A DNA stretch of 58,576 bases from JBBSMX01 sp038232935 (GCA_038232935.1 JBBSMX010000006.1:1-58576), one strand, 5' to 3'; shown: positions 25,195 through 33,598, counted from the first letter of the stretch. The notes: generated by a model not told the origin, from the letters alone. Numbers and translations: made by a program.

Positions 25195-26147
25195 TCTATT
25201 CTCTATTCGCCCTCCTTCTCCTCCTCACCGGATGCGGCAGCAGCACCGGCGGACCGGCCGATGGTCTCCGCCTCGACACCGGCAAGCGCGATCCCGAGCG
25301 GCTGCTCCGCTACTACTTCGGCTCGTACCTCGGCCCCGACGGCGGCGATGCGGTGGAGGCCGGCGTGCTCTCGGGCGAGGGCGATGCGTTCACGCTCCAC
25401 CCCGAAGCGCTCGCCGAACCGTGGCAGGCGGCCATCGCCACAGCGAACGCGGACGGCGACGGCACCCTCGACTGGGACGAGCTCGTCGCGTTCTTCGAGC
25501 GGACCTACACCACGGCCCGCGCCCTCCCGCCGACGCTCGACGCGTTCCGCGCAGGCGTACCGTACGCCCCGGATGACGCGGCGTGGTTCACCGTCGAGAT
25601 CGACGGCGTGATGACGAGTGCGCGGCGGCATCTCTTCGTCCCAATGGCTGCCCTCCGGTCGGCGCTCGCGGATTACCGTGCGAACGGGGACCGGCTGATC
25701 TACCCCTTCGGCGCGGCTATCGTCGGGGAACACTGGCTGGACGGTGCGCGCGCGGAGACGACGGTGATGCAGAAGCGGCCCGACGGGTTCTGGGACTTCT
25801 TCGTCTACGGCGCGGACGGCACCCTCGCTCCCGCCACGGACACGCCGCCCCGCGCCCTCCGCAGCCCGACGCAGTGCGTGGGCTGCCACTTCGGCCGTAA
25901 AGCCTTCGAGCCCGAGAAGAGCTTTCCCGCCGCCGCGCCGCCGGGGCCATTCGGGCCGCGCAGCATCCACGTCGGACCCGAGATGCGGAACGCCGAGGTT
26001 GTCGACTTCTTCGACGAGCACGCGAAGAGGAGTGACACGGCCCTCGGCATCTACAACACGCTCTTCGTTTCGAAACTCCTCGCCGACCGCAATGCCGGGC
26101 GGATCGCGCCGGACGATGCGGCCCTCCTCGACCAACTCGGACTGTGA
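25167..26147 (+). CDS. Monoheme cytochrome c-like lipoprotein with EF-hand
   Basis: 326 residues from ATG 25167 (signal LPSILYSLFALLLLLTGC). An ATG at 25107, overlapping the upstream stop, would add 20 repeat-encoded residues; either start gives the same lipobox. Residues about 93-106 (ANADGDGTLDWDE) form an EF-hand calcium loop. One heme motif, CVGCH, is at 237-241. A late Met (VGPEMRN, residues 273-279) could be the distal ligand. It resembles hemes found in cytochrome-fused lipoproteins of Bacteroidota. It follows the heptaheme gene and precedes a small membrane protein; electron transfer between these partners is inferred. The signal peptide is encoded by hairpin H2. Confidence 0.75.
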   Translation: MARYPLPSILYSLFALLLLLTGCGSSTGGPADGLRLDTGKRDPERLLRYYFGSYLGPDGGDAVEAGVLSGEGDAFTLHPEALAEPWQAAIATANADGDGTLDWDELVAFFERTYTTARALPPTLDAFRAGVPYAPDDAAWFTVEIDGVMTSARRHLFVPMAALRSALADYRANGDRLIYPFGAAIVGEHWLDGARAETTVMQKRPDGFWDFFVYGADGTLAPATDTPPRALRSPTQCVGCHFGRKAFEPEKSFPAAAPPGPFGPRSIHVGPEMRNAEVVDFFDEHAKRSDTALGIYNTLFVSKLLADRNAGRIAPDDAALLDQLGL

Positions 26148-26377
26148 TGCGCTGGCTGGATCGGATCCCGCTGTGGGCGCTCGTCGCCGGGGCGATTTTT
26201 ATGGCGCTCGCCCCGTTTGTCCCAGAGCCGCACCTCTGGCGCGACGTGAAATGGCTGACAGCGGCCGAGCTGACGCGGCCCGAGGACGTGTTCGACTTGT
26301 TCTGGCACGGCGCGTTACCCGTGCTGCTCGGGGTCCGGCTAGTACGTGACGTGCGGCGTAAAAGGACGGCGAGTTGA
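26147..26377 (+). CDS. Small membrane protein of the cytochrome operon
   Basis: 76 residues from ATG 26147, overlapping the stop of the preceding gene. Two hydrophobic stretches are visible: IPLWALVAGAIFMALAPFVP and VFDLFWHGALPVLLGVRLV. They are followed by a basic end (RDVRRKRTAS). The region WRDVKWLTAAEL is a conserved-looking loop. I do not recognise a named family with certainty. Tight coupling suggests it is made with the two cytochromes. Confidence 0.6.
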   Translation: MRWLDRIPLWALVAGAIFMALAPFVPEPHLWRDVKWLTAAELTRPEDVFDLFWHGALPVLLGVRLVRDVRRKRTAS

Positions 26378-26453
26378 GGAAAGGGACCCAGAGCGGTACC
26401 CCGCGTCGTGCCGTCTACCTCTATCTTCCGTCTCCATTTTATTCCGCTCTGCC

Positions 26454-26870
26454 ATGCTATCTCCCACACCCGACCGCACCGGTGCGGCCGTGACGGCTCG
26501 CTCCGCCGGCACCGTCCGCCTCGTCAATGCCGTCTTTTATGCGCACCACGGCGTGATGCAGGAGGAGCACCGCATTGGTGGTCGCTACGAGGTGGACGTG
26601 GCGATGGACCTCGACTTCCGCGCCGCCGCCGAGCACGACGATCTCGACAAAACGGTGGATTACGAGCGGGTCTACCACCTCGTCCGCGACCTCGTCACGG
26701 GCAACAAGTTCTACCTCATCGAGAAGCTCGCGTACCGGATCGCGCAGGCAGTGCTGGATACGTTCGACGTCGTGGTTCGTGCGGAGGTGACGGTGCGGAA
26801 GGCGAACCCGCCGGTCGGCGGGTCGGTGGACCGGGCCGAGGCGGTATACCGGGCCGAGCGAGGGGCATGA
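26454..26870 (+). CDS. folB: Dihydroneopterin aldolase
   Basis: 138 residues from ATG 26454. The core VRLVNAVFYAHHGVMQEEHRIGGRYEVDVAM and YERVYHLVRDLV...LIEKLAYRIAQAVL is FolB, with the catalytic Glu and Lys positions of the family present (QEEH; IEKLA). It converts dihydroneopterin to 6-hydroxymethyl-dihydropterin plus glycolaldehyde in folate synthesis. Its stop overlaps the start of folK by 4 bp (ATGA), so the next pathway step is translationally coupled. A heptamer-like tract (26413-26452) precedes it. Confidence 0.9.
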   Translation: MLSPTPDRTGAAVTARSAGTVRLVNAVFYAHHGVMQEEHRIGGRYEVDVAMDLDFRAAAEHDDLDKTVDYERVYHLVRDLVTGNKFYLIEKLAYRIAQAVLDTFDVVVRAEVTVRKANPPVGGSVDRAEAVYRAERGA

Positions 26871-28087
26871 GCGAGAGACGCGGAGCGGTACGCGTATTCG
26901 TCGGGCTGGGTGCGAACCTCGGGGATCGGGGGGCGCAGCTGGCCGTAGCGGTGACGGCGTTGGATCACGAGCCGGACGTCACAGTCGTCGCGGTCTCGCC
27001 GGTCTACGAGGGGCCGGCGATCCTTCCCGACGACGAGCCGCAGCCGCCGTACCTCAACGCCGTCATCGAGCTGCGGACGACGCTGGAGCCGGCCGAGTTG
27101 CTGGAGGTGTTTCACCAGATCGAGCACGCCGCCGGCCGCGAGCGCCACACGCTCTGGGAACCGCGTCCGCTCGACCTCGACCTGCTGCTCTACGGGAATC
27201 ACGTCGTTTGGGACGACGACCTCGCGGTCCCGCACCCGAGGATGGGGGAGCGCCGGTTCGTCCTGCAGCCCCTCGCCGACCTTGCCCCGGACCTCGTGGT
27301 GCCCGGTGTCGGCGTCTCCGTCCGCGACCTCCTCGCGCATTGCGCCGACCCGAGCAAACTCCGCGCGCTGTCGCAGCCGCTCGACATCCCCGGTTCATTC
27401 GCAGGCGCTCGCCCGCTCGACATCCCCGATGCGCTCCGCTACGTCGTCGTGGAAGGGGTGATCGGTGCGGGGAAGACGACGCTGGCGCGGATGCTGGCCG
27501 AGCGGATGGGCGCGCGGCTCGTCCTCGAGGAGTTCGAGGAGAACCCGTTCCTGCCGGACTTCTACCGCGACCCCGTACGCTGGGCGTTCCACACGCAGCT
27601 CGCCTTCCTCGCCAGCCGCTTCCGTCAGCAGAAGGCCCTCGGCACGCGCGACCTCTTCCACCACGCGGCCGTCGCCGACTACACGTTCGACAAGGATCGC
27701 ATCTTCGCTCACATCACGCTCGACGGCGACGAGCTCCAGCTTTACGAGAACCTCTACGGGCTGATGGAGCCGGCGACGCCGCAGCCGGACCTCGTCGTCT
27801 ACCTCCAGAGCTCCGTGGACCGGCTGATGCAGAACATAGCGCAGCGCGGCCGGCCCTACGAGCAGAACATGGAGCGGAACTACATCGCCGAGCTCGCCGA
27901 GGCCTACGACCACTATTTCCGCCACTACACGAAGGGCGCACTCCTCATCGTCAACAGCACGACGATCGACTTCGTCGACGAGCCGGAGGACTTCGAGCGC
28001 CTCGTCCGCCGCATCGCCGCGATGGCCGGGCAGACGGGGACGGTCCACTTCAACCCAGCCACCGGCCCCCAACTCGACCTGCTTTGA
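26867..28087 (+). CDS. folK: HPPK fused to a deoxynucleoside kinase
   Basis: 406 residues from ATG 26867. Residues 8-165 are FolK (FVGLGANLGDR, WEPRPLDLDLLLYG, VPHPRMGERRFVLQPL), which pyrophosphorylates 6-hydroxymethyl-dihydropterin. After a 20-residue Pro/Leu linker, residues 190-400 are a deoxynucleoside kinase: P-loop GVIGAGKTT (197-205), EEFEENPFLPDFY, and the lid-like VDRLMQNIAQRGRPYEQ. Dihydropterin and deoxynucleotide salvage steps are joined in one chain. There is no stop or frameshift at the junction, so the fusion is real. It runs convergently towards tonB, 12 bp apart. Confidence 0.9.
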   Translation: MSERRGAVRVFVGLGANLGDRGAQLAVAVTALDHEPDVTVVAVSPVYEGPAILPDDEPQPPYLNAVIELRTTLEPAELLEVFHQIEHAAGRERHTLWEPRPLDLDLLLYGNHVVWDDDLAVPHPRMGERRFVLQPLADLAPDLVVPGVGVSVRDLLAHCADPSKLRALSQPLDIPGSFAGARPLDIPDALRYVVVEGVIGAGKTTLARMLAERMGARLVLEEFEENPFLPDFYRDPVRWAFHTQLAFLASRFRQQKALGTRDLFHHAAVADYTFDKDRIFAHITLDGDELQLYENLYGLMEPATPQPDLVVYLQSSVDRLMQNIAQRGRPYEQNMERNYIAELAEAYDHYFRHYTKGALLIVNSTTIDFVDEPEDFERLVRRIAAMAGQTGTVHFNPATGPQLDLL

Positions 28088-28099
28088 ACACGGCAGCGG

Positions 28100-28822
28100 T
28101 CACACGCCGACGCTGAGCGTCATCGTCGTGTACGTCTCGACGGGGCGGCCATCATGGCGTCCGGGGCGGAAGCGCGTGCGGTTCACGGCGTCGAGGATGG
28201 CCTGCTCCACACCGTAGCCGATCTCAGCCACGCGCTCCTCGCGGTCCTTTTTATCCAAGAGGAAGCGGTCCACAATCTCCACCTCTTTGAGCCGGCCCCG
28301 CTCGTCGATGCGGAGGCGGAGGCGGACGCGAGCGCGGATGCCGCGCCGCTCGGCCTCGCGCGGGTAGTCCGGCAGCACGGGGCTGATCGTCTGCGGCCGG
28401 CGGTCTGCGCGCTCGACGAAGGCGGAGGCGTCGTCCGGTCCTTCGGTCTCGGTAGGGCCGGGCGGGGCCTCGGGCAGCGCGATGTCCGGGTTCGGGCTCG
28501 TCTCCAGCACCTCGAACTCGATCTCCTCCTCGGGGATCGGCACGTCGTCCGGGACCTCGATGGGGGGGAGGGTCGGCGGTGGGGGCGGTGCGGTGCGCGG
28601 CGTCTGCCGCGTCGGCTCGATCAGCTCGAGGGGGATCTGCTCATGTGGTGCGGCGACATAGAGCGGAGTCGGCGTGGGTTCCTCCACAGGCCACAGCCGG
28701 AACGTGAGGATGAGCACGCCGAGGCTCACGCCGAGCGTGGCGAGAATGCGCGGCCGGTAGACGCGGTCGTGGCGCTCGGTCCGGAGGCGCGGCGCGGGGG
28801 ACGATGGGAGGGAGGGCAGCAC
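28100..28822 (-). CDS. tonB: Energy transducer TonB
   Basis: 240 residues if started at GTG 28822. A TTG at 28852 is the alternative, but it lies inside a TATACTTG promoter-like element, so I prefer the GTG. A basic N-terminus leads to one TM helix (ILATLGVSLGVLILTFRLW), then a Pro/Glu-rich span (TAPPPPPTLPPIEVPDDVPI), then the TonB C-terminal domain: SPVLPDYPREAERRGIRARVRLRL, RGRLKEVEIVDR, NRTRFRPGRHDGRPVETYTT. It would transmit ExbB/ExbD motion to TonB-dependent receptors; exbBD are 16 kb away in their own operon. Confidence 0.88.
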   Translation of the reverse strand: MLPSLPSSPAPRLRTERHDRVYRPRILATLGVSLGVLILTFRLWPVEEPTPTPLYVAAPHEQIPLELIEPTRQTPRTAPPPPPTLPPIEVPDDVPIPEEEIEFEVLETSPNPDIALPEAPPGPTETEGPDDASAFVERADRRPQTISPVLPDYPREAERRGIRARVRLRLRIDERGRLKEVEIVDRFLLDKKDREERVAEIGYGVEQAILDAVNRTRFRPGRHDGRPVETYTTMTLSVGV

Positions 28823-28889
28823 AGGGAGAGAACGAGGACGGATGCGTTGCAAGTATAGGCCGCGGAGCCTGTGTGAAAAGAGGCGGAAA

Positions 28890-28911
28890 GGGGTGGGGCA
28901 TGCGCCACCCC
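28890..28911. promoter_or_regulatory. Inverted repeat between the tonB and carA promoters
   Basis: GGGGTGG (28890-28896) and CCACCCC (28905-28911) flank an 8-nt centre containing GCATGC. It lies between the divergent tonB and carA promoters, so it may be an operator. No regulator is known. Confidence 0.35.
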
Positions 28912-28924
28912 AACCGCTTGCATC

Positions 28925-28955
28925 TTGATTCGGTCCGGGCCGCACGCTAGCTTTC
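28925..28955 (+). promoter_or_regulatory. Putative carA promoter (TTG, 20 bp, TAGCTTTC)
   Basis: TTG at 28925-28927 and TAGCTTTC at 28948-28955 are separated by 20 bp, as in Bacteroidota promoters (TTG/TTTG then TAnnTTTG). This would give a leader of about 290 nt before carA, within which the terminator at 29108 lies. The 28823-29252 gap holds no convincing gene. Confidence 0.45.
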
Positions 28956-29107
28956 GTACCGACTGTCCGTGAAACTCCTGCGCGCGATGGAACCGCCTTT
29001 TCGCCGGTCCCGTTCACGCGCGACCTCGTCGATCTACTTCCAGCCCGTGCCCGGCGTTTTCCCCCTGCACCCCGATCTTCCCCGGAGCCACGCGCGCCGC
29101 GCCGCTG

Positions 29108-29137
29108 AGCCTTCCCGTTTCGGGGAGGCTTTTTTTG
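29108..29137 (+). terminator. Intrinsic terminator in the carA leader (possible attenuator)
   Basis: AGCCTTCCCG (29108-29117) and CGGGGAGGCT (29121-29130) form a 10-bp stem with a TTT loop and one G-T pair, followed by at least six further T. It is oriented towards carA and lies 116 bp before its ATG. The next gene upstream on the plus strand ends at 28087, beyond the minus-strand tonB, so a carA leader transcript is the most likely substrate. This suggests attenuation of carAB. Confidence 0.6.
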
Positions 29138-29252
29138 TATCTCCCGAGCTATGCCATGCCGTGCTGACGCCGGAAGATTCCGCAGCGGAACGTTGTTTGA
29201 TTCATCGCCAGCCGACCCTCTCTGTGTGCCCACTCTTAGTCTATCTAGCTTC

Positions 29253-30416
29253 ATGAAGTCCGAGTCCATCACTGCCCGTCGCCCCGCCAAGCTCGCGCTC
29301 GAAGACGGTACCGTCGTCACCGGCCTCGCCGTCGGCCACATCGGCGAGACGGCCGGGGAGCTGTGCTTCAACACGAGCATGGCCGGCTACCAGGAAATCA
29401 TGACGGACCCGAGCTACGTCGGGCAGATCATGATGATGACGTACCCCCACATTGGCAACTACGGTGCGTCCGAGCAGGACCTCGAAGCGGACCGCCCGAT
29501 GGTTGCCGGCCTCGTCACGCGGGCGTTCGTGGACCACTACTCGAACGAGAACGCGGACGAGAGCCTCGAGGATTGGATGCGGCGGCACGAGCTCGTCGGC
29601 ATCACGGGCGTCGACACGCGGCGGCTCGTGCGGCACATCCGCGAGGGCGGCGTGCAGAACGCCGTGATCTCCTCCACCGACCTCGACGACGAGCGCCTCG
29701 TCGCGAAGGCGCGTGCTCACCCGAGCATGGCGGGGTTGGAGCTCGCCAGCCGCGTCACCACGCCCGAGCCCTACGACTTCCGCCTCGACGCCGGCGAGGC
29801 CGCCGGGACGACGGGCGGCCCGCGTATCGCCGTCTACGACTACGGCGTCAAGCGCAACATCCTCCGCAGCTTTGCTCGGCGCGGCTGCACCGTCCGCGTC
29901 TTCCCCGCCGGCACGCCGCTCGACGCGGTCCGCGCGTGGAATCCCGACGGCGTATTCCTCTCGAACGGCCCCGGCGACCCGCGCGCAATGCCCGGCGCGG
30001 TGGAGACGGCGAAGCAGGCCGCGTCCGAGGGCGACCTGCCCGTCTTCGGCATCTGCCTCGGCCACCAACTCATGGCACTCGCTGCCGGGATGGAGGTCTA
30101 CAAGATGAAGGTCGGCCACCGGGGCGCGAACCAGCCGGTCAAAAACCTCGACCGCGGCCACGTCGAGATCTCGACGCAGAACCACGGGTTCGCCGTCGAA
30201 GAGGGCTCGATCACCGAGGACGTGGCGCGCGTCACCCACCAGAACCTCAACGACGGGACCGTGGAGGGCCTGCGGTTCGCCGCGTACCCCGGCCTCTCCG
30301 TCCAGTACCACCCGGAGTCGTCGCCCGGCCCGCACGACAGCGCCTACCTCTTCGACGAGTTCCTCGACCTCGTGCGCGCGACGCGAGGCATTTCCGCCCG
30401 TACCGAAACCGCCTGA
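29253..30416 (+). CDS. carA: Carbamoyl-phosphate synthase small subunit
   Basis: 387 residues from ATG 29253. N-terminal small-domain motifs are ALEDGTVVTGLAVG, ELCFNTSMAGYQEIMTDPSY and ITGVDTRRLVRHIR. The class I glutamine amidotransferase part has SNGPGDPRAMP, GICLGHQLMALAAG with catalytic Cys268, and YHPES with His353 and Glu355. It supplies ammonia to CarB for carbamoyl phosphate, used in pyrimidine and arginine synthesis. It is preceded by a promoter, long leader and terminator, and followed 4 bp later by a small ORF, then carB. Confidence 0.95.
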   Translation: MKSESITARRPAKLALEDGTVVTGLAVGHIGETAGELCFNTSMAGYQEIMTDPSYVGQIMMMTYPHIGNYGASEQDLEADRPMVAGLVTRAFVDHYSNENADESLEDWMRRHELVGITGVDTRRLVRHIREGGVQNAVISSTDLDDERLVAKARAHPSMAGLELASRVTTPEPYDFRLDAGEAAGTTGGPRIAVYDYGVKRNILRSFARRGCTVRVFPAGTPLDAVRAWNPDGVFLSNGPGDPRAMPGAVETAKQAASEGDLPVFGICLGHQLMALAAGMEVYKMKVGHRGANQPVKNLDRGHVEISTQNHGFAVEEGSITEDVARVTHQNLNDGTVEGLRFAAYPGLSVQYHPESSPGPHDSAYLFDEFLDLVRATRGISARTETA

Positions 30417-30420
30417 CCCC

Positions 30421-30657
30421 ATGTCCACCGAACGCAAAGCCCACGTCGTCTATTTCGACCCCAACTGGCCGGGCGAGGGCGAAAGCCTCCGCCTGCTCAA
30501 CGACCTCATGAACGACGGATGGCGGCCGATTCAGATGACCGCGATGGGCGGTGCCGCCGCGGGAACGCCGTCCGGGGCCGATATGCAGGCCGGCTACGCC
30601 GCGCTCGTCATCCTCCAGCGCGAGAGGGAGTACGCCGTCAGCGGCTTCGGCGGCTGA
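30421..30657 (+). CDS. Small protein encoded between carA and carB
   Basis: 78 residues from ATG 30421, 4 bp after carA. The pattern ESLRLLNDLMNDGWRPIQMTAMGG then YAALVILQRERE resembles the alpha-helix, DGW, two-strand layout of DUF4177-like proteins (LN.L...GW.....). No TM or signal. Position inside carAB suggests co-expression, but I find no evidence for a role in carbamoyl-phosphate synthesis. Similarity to DUF4177 is by pattern only. Confidence 0.65.
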   Translation: MSTERKAHVVYFDPNWPGEGESLRLLNDLMNDGWRPIQMTAMGGAAAGTPSGADMQAGYAALVILQREREYAVSGFGG

Positions 30658-30682
30658 CCACCCCCACATCACGATAACGCCT

Positions 30683-30739
30683 GTAGGGGCGACCCTCGTG
30701 GTCGCCCTTTCCGTGGGCGGGCACCAGACCCGCCCCTAC
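30683..30739. repeat. Palindromic GTAGGGGCG...CGCCCCTAC dispersed repeat
   Basis: GTAGGGGCG (30683-30691) and CGCCCCTAC (30731-30739) close a stem. Inside are two smaller hairpins (GGGCGACC/GGTCGCCC and GGGCGGG/CCCGCCC), giving a three-way fold. Elements of this exact style (guanine-rich GTAGGGGCGACC... ending CCGCCCCTAC) are known from intergenic regions of many bacteria. It lies inside the carAB operon, 27 bp before the carB start. Confidence 0.75.
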
Positions 30740-30766
30740 GTCACGAAATACAACTCCGATATTCCT

Positions 30767-33598
30767 GTGCCCAAACGCACCGACATCCGCAAGATCCTCC
30801 TCATCGGCTCCGGCCCTATCGTCATCGGGCAGGCCTGCGAGTTCGATTACTCCGGCAGCCAAGCGGCCAAAGCCCTCCGCGCCGAAGGCTACGAGGTCAT
30901 CCTCGTCAACTCGAACCCGGCCACGATCATGACCGACCCGGTCATGGCCGACAAGGTGTACCTCCAGGAACTGACGCCGAAGTCCATCAAGCAGATCGTC
31001 GAGATCGAACGGCCCGACGCGGTGCTCCCGACGATGGGCGGGCAGACGGCGCTCAACCTCGCCGAAGTCCTCCACGAGGAAGGCTACTGGAAGAAGATGG
31101 GCGTGGACGTGATCGGCGTGGACATCGACGCCATTCGCATCACCGAGGACCGGCAGCAGTTCCGCGACCTCATGGAGCGAATCGGCATCGACCAGGCCCG
31201 CAGCCGCGTGGCGAAGTCGCTCCTCGAAGCCAAAGAGATCACACAGGAGCTCGGCGGCGAGCCGATCGTGATCCGGCCGAGTTTCACGATGGGCGGGGCC
31301 GGCGGGGGCATCGTCTGGAGCCACGACCAGTTCGATCGGAAGGTTTCGCGCGGGCTGGAGCTCTCGCCTGTCCACGAGGTGCTCATCGAGGAGTGCCTCT
31401 TCGGGTGGAAGGAGTACGAACTGGAACTGCTGCGCGACAGCGCCGAGAACGTCGTCATCATCTGCTCCATCGAGAACCTCGACCCGATGGGCGTTCACAC
31501 GGGCGATTCGGTGACGGTCGCCCCGCAGCAGACGCTGACCGACAAGCAGTTCCAGCAGATGCGCGACGCCGCGATCAAGGCGATGCGCTCGATCGGGACG
31601 TTCGCGGGCGGGTGCAACATCCAGTTCGCGTTCCACCCGCAGACGGGGCGGATGGTCGTCATCGAGATCAACCCGCGCGTCTCGCGCTCCTCGGCTCTCG
31701 CCTCGAAGGCGACGGGCTATCCCATCGCCAAAGTCGCCGCCCGCCTCGCCGTCGGCTACACGCTCGACGAGCTACCGAACGAGATCACGGGTACGACGAG
31801 CGCCTGCTTCGAGCCCGCCATCGACTACGTCGTGACCAAAATCCCGCGCTTCAACTTCGAGAAATTCGAGGGCGTGGACGAGGAGCTGACGACGCAGATG
31901 AAGGCCGTCGGTGAGGTGATGGCGATCGGCCGGACGTTCACCGAGAGCCTGCAGAAAGCGTGGCAGAGCCTCGAACTCGGCTACGCCGGCCTCGGCGCGG
32001 ACCGTGAGGCCGACGACCGGAAGACCGTCCGTGAGCGGCTGAGCAAGCCGTATTGGGACCGGACGCTCCAGATCCGCAGCGCCTTCACGCACGGCGCGAG
32101 CGTCGAGGAGATCGCTGACATCACGAAGACGGATCCGTGGTTCCTGTACCAGATCCGCCACCTCGTCGAGGTCGAGCGCGAGATCGCGGAGCACCCGCTC
32201 CACGGGCTCGACCGGGACCTGCTTCTGCGGGCCAAGCAGCACGGCTTCTCGGACATCCAACTCGCGTGGCTCGTGCAGGGCGACACGACGGAAGAGGACG
32301 TGCGCGCTCACCGCCAGTCGCTCGGGCTGAAGCCGACGTTCCGGGTGGTGGATACCTGCGCGGGCGAGTTCGAAGCGCAGACGCCGTACTTCTACTCGAC
32401 GTATGATCTCGGGGAGAACGAGAGCGCGGTGTCGGACCGGGAGAAAATCCTCGTCATCGGGTCCGGCCCGAACCGGATCGGGCAGGGCATCGAGTTCGAC
32501 TACTCGTGCGTCCACGGCGTCCTCGCGGTCAAGGAGATGGGCTACGAGGCCATCATGATCAACTGCAACCCCGAGACCGTCTCCACCGACTTCGACGTGG
32601 CCGACAAGCTCTACTTCGAGCCGGTCTACTGGGAGCGCGTCTTCGACGTGATCGAGCACGAGCAGCCGACGGGCGTGATCGTCCAACTCGGCGGCCAGAC
32701 CGCCATCAAGCTCGCCGACGACATCGAGCAGCGCGGCTTCCGCATCTTCGGCACGCCGTACCACATGATGGACCTCGCCGAGGACCGGGGCAAGTTCTCG
32801 GGCGTGCTGAAGGAGCTGGAGATCCCGTCGCCGCCCTACGGCATGGCGCACGACGTGGATGAGGCGGTGGTGGTATCCGAAAAGATCGGCTACCCGATCT
32901 TGATCCGGCCGAGCTATGTCCTCGGCGGGCAGGGGATGCGGATCGCCATCAACAAAGAGGAGGTGGCCGAGTACGTCGAGAACATCCTCCGCACGATGCC
33001 GAACAACGAGATCCTCCTCGACCTCTTCCTCGAAAACGCCATCGAGGTGGACTGCGATGCGATCTTCGACGGCGACGAGCTCGAAGTCTGCGGCATCCTC
33101 CAGCACATCGAGCCCGCCGGCGTCCACTCCGGCGACTCGACGGCCGTGCTCCCGCCGTACTCCCTCTCCGAGACGGTGCAGGCGACGATTCGCCGCTACA
33201 CCGAAGACATCGCGCGGCGGCTGGCCGTGCGCGGGCTCATCAACGTGCAGTACGCCATCAAAGACGAGACGGTGTACGTGATCGAGGCGAACCCGCGCGC
33301 GAGCCGGACCGTTCCGTTCATCGCGAAGGCGACGGGGATCCCGTACGCGAACGTGGCGACGAAAGTGATGCTTGGCGAGAAGCTCGCGACCTTCCGCGAG
33401 GCCGGGCTGCTGGAGAGCACGCTCACCGGCTTCGCCGTGAAGGAGCCTGTGTTCTCGTGGGAGAAGTTCCCCGAAGTGCGCAAGGAACTCGGCCCCGAGA
33501 TGAAGTCCACCGGCGAGTCCATCGTGTTCGTGGACGACCTCGACGACGAGCACTTCGCCAAGCCGTACGAGATGCGGAACCTCTACCTCTCGCGCTAG
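30767..33598 (+). CDS. carB: Carbamoyl-phosphate synthase large subunit, without the C-terminal allosteric domain
   Basis: 943 residues from GTG 30767 (MPKRTDIRKILLIGSGPIVIGQ). Both ATP-grasp halves are present (GQACEFDYSGSQAAKAL; second half IGSGPNRIGQGIEFDY), as are EINPRVSRSSALASKATGYP and EANPRASRTVPFIAK. After EMKSTGES the protein ends in SIVFVDDLDDEHFAKPYEMRNLYLSR; the roughly 130-residue MGS domain that binds UMP and ornithine in E. coli CarB (about 1073 residues) is absent. From memory, shortened CarB proteins are common in Bacteroidota, so this is probably lineage-typical. It makes carbamoyl phosphate with CarA. It is followed by a strong GC hairpin (33626-33657). Confidence 0.93.
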   Translation: MPKRTDIRKILLIGSGPIVIGQACEFDYSGSQAAKALRAEGYEVILVNSNPATIMTDPVMADKVYLQELTPKSIKQIVEIERPDAVLPTMGGQTALNLAEVLHEEGYWKKMGVDVIGVDIDAIRITEDRQQFRDLMERIGIDQARSRVAKSLLEAKEITQELGGEPIVIRPSFTMGGAGGGIVWSHDQFDRKVSRGLELSPVHEVLIEECLFGWKEYELELLRDSAENVVIICSIENLDPMGVHTGDSVTVAPQQTLTDKQFQQMRDAAIKAMRSIGTFAGGCNIQFAFHPQTGRMVVIEINPRVSRSSALASKATGYPIAKVAARLAVGYTLDELPNEITGTTSACFEPAIDYVVTKIPRFNFEKFEGVDEELTTQMKAVGEVMAIGRTFTESLQKAWQSLELGYAGLGADREADDRKTVRERLSKPYWDRTLQIRSAFTHGASVEEIADITKTDPWFLYQIRHLVEVEREIAEHPLHGLDRDLLLRAKQHGFSDIQLAWLVQGDTTEEDVRAHRQSLGLKPTFRVVDTCAGEFEAQTPYFYSTYDLGENESAVSDREKILVIGSGPNRIGQGIEFDYSCVHGVLAVKEMGYEAIMINCNPETVSTDFDVADKLYFEPVYWERVFDVIEHEQPTGVIVQLGGQTAIKLADDIEQRGFRIFGTPYHMMDLAEDRGKFSGVLKELEIPSPPYGMAHDVDEAVVVSEKIGYPILIRPSYVLGGQGMRIAINKEEVAEYVENILRTMPNNEILLDLFLENAIEVDCDAIFDGDELEVCGILQHIEPAGVHSGDSTAVLPPYSLSETVQATIRRYTEDIARRLAVRGLINVQYAIKDETVYVIEANPRASRTVPFIAKATGIPYANVATKVMLGEKLATFREAGLLESTLTGFAVKEPVFSWEKFPEVRKELGPEMKSTGESIVFVDDLDDEHFAKPYEMRNLYLSR

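Noticed and set aside
28823..28852. TTG 28852 as the tonB start
   Set aside because: It lies within a TATACTTG promoter-like element, so transcription would begin after it; GTG 28822 is preferred, though not proven.
28969..29256. Leader ORF upstream of carA
   Set aside because: The frame runs through the terminator hairpin and overlaps the carA start. Its protein is Arg/Pro/Ser-rich without a family; it could be a leader peptide but nothing supports that.
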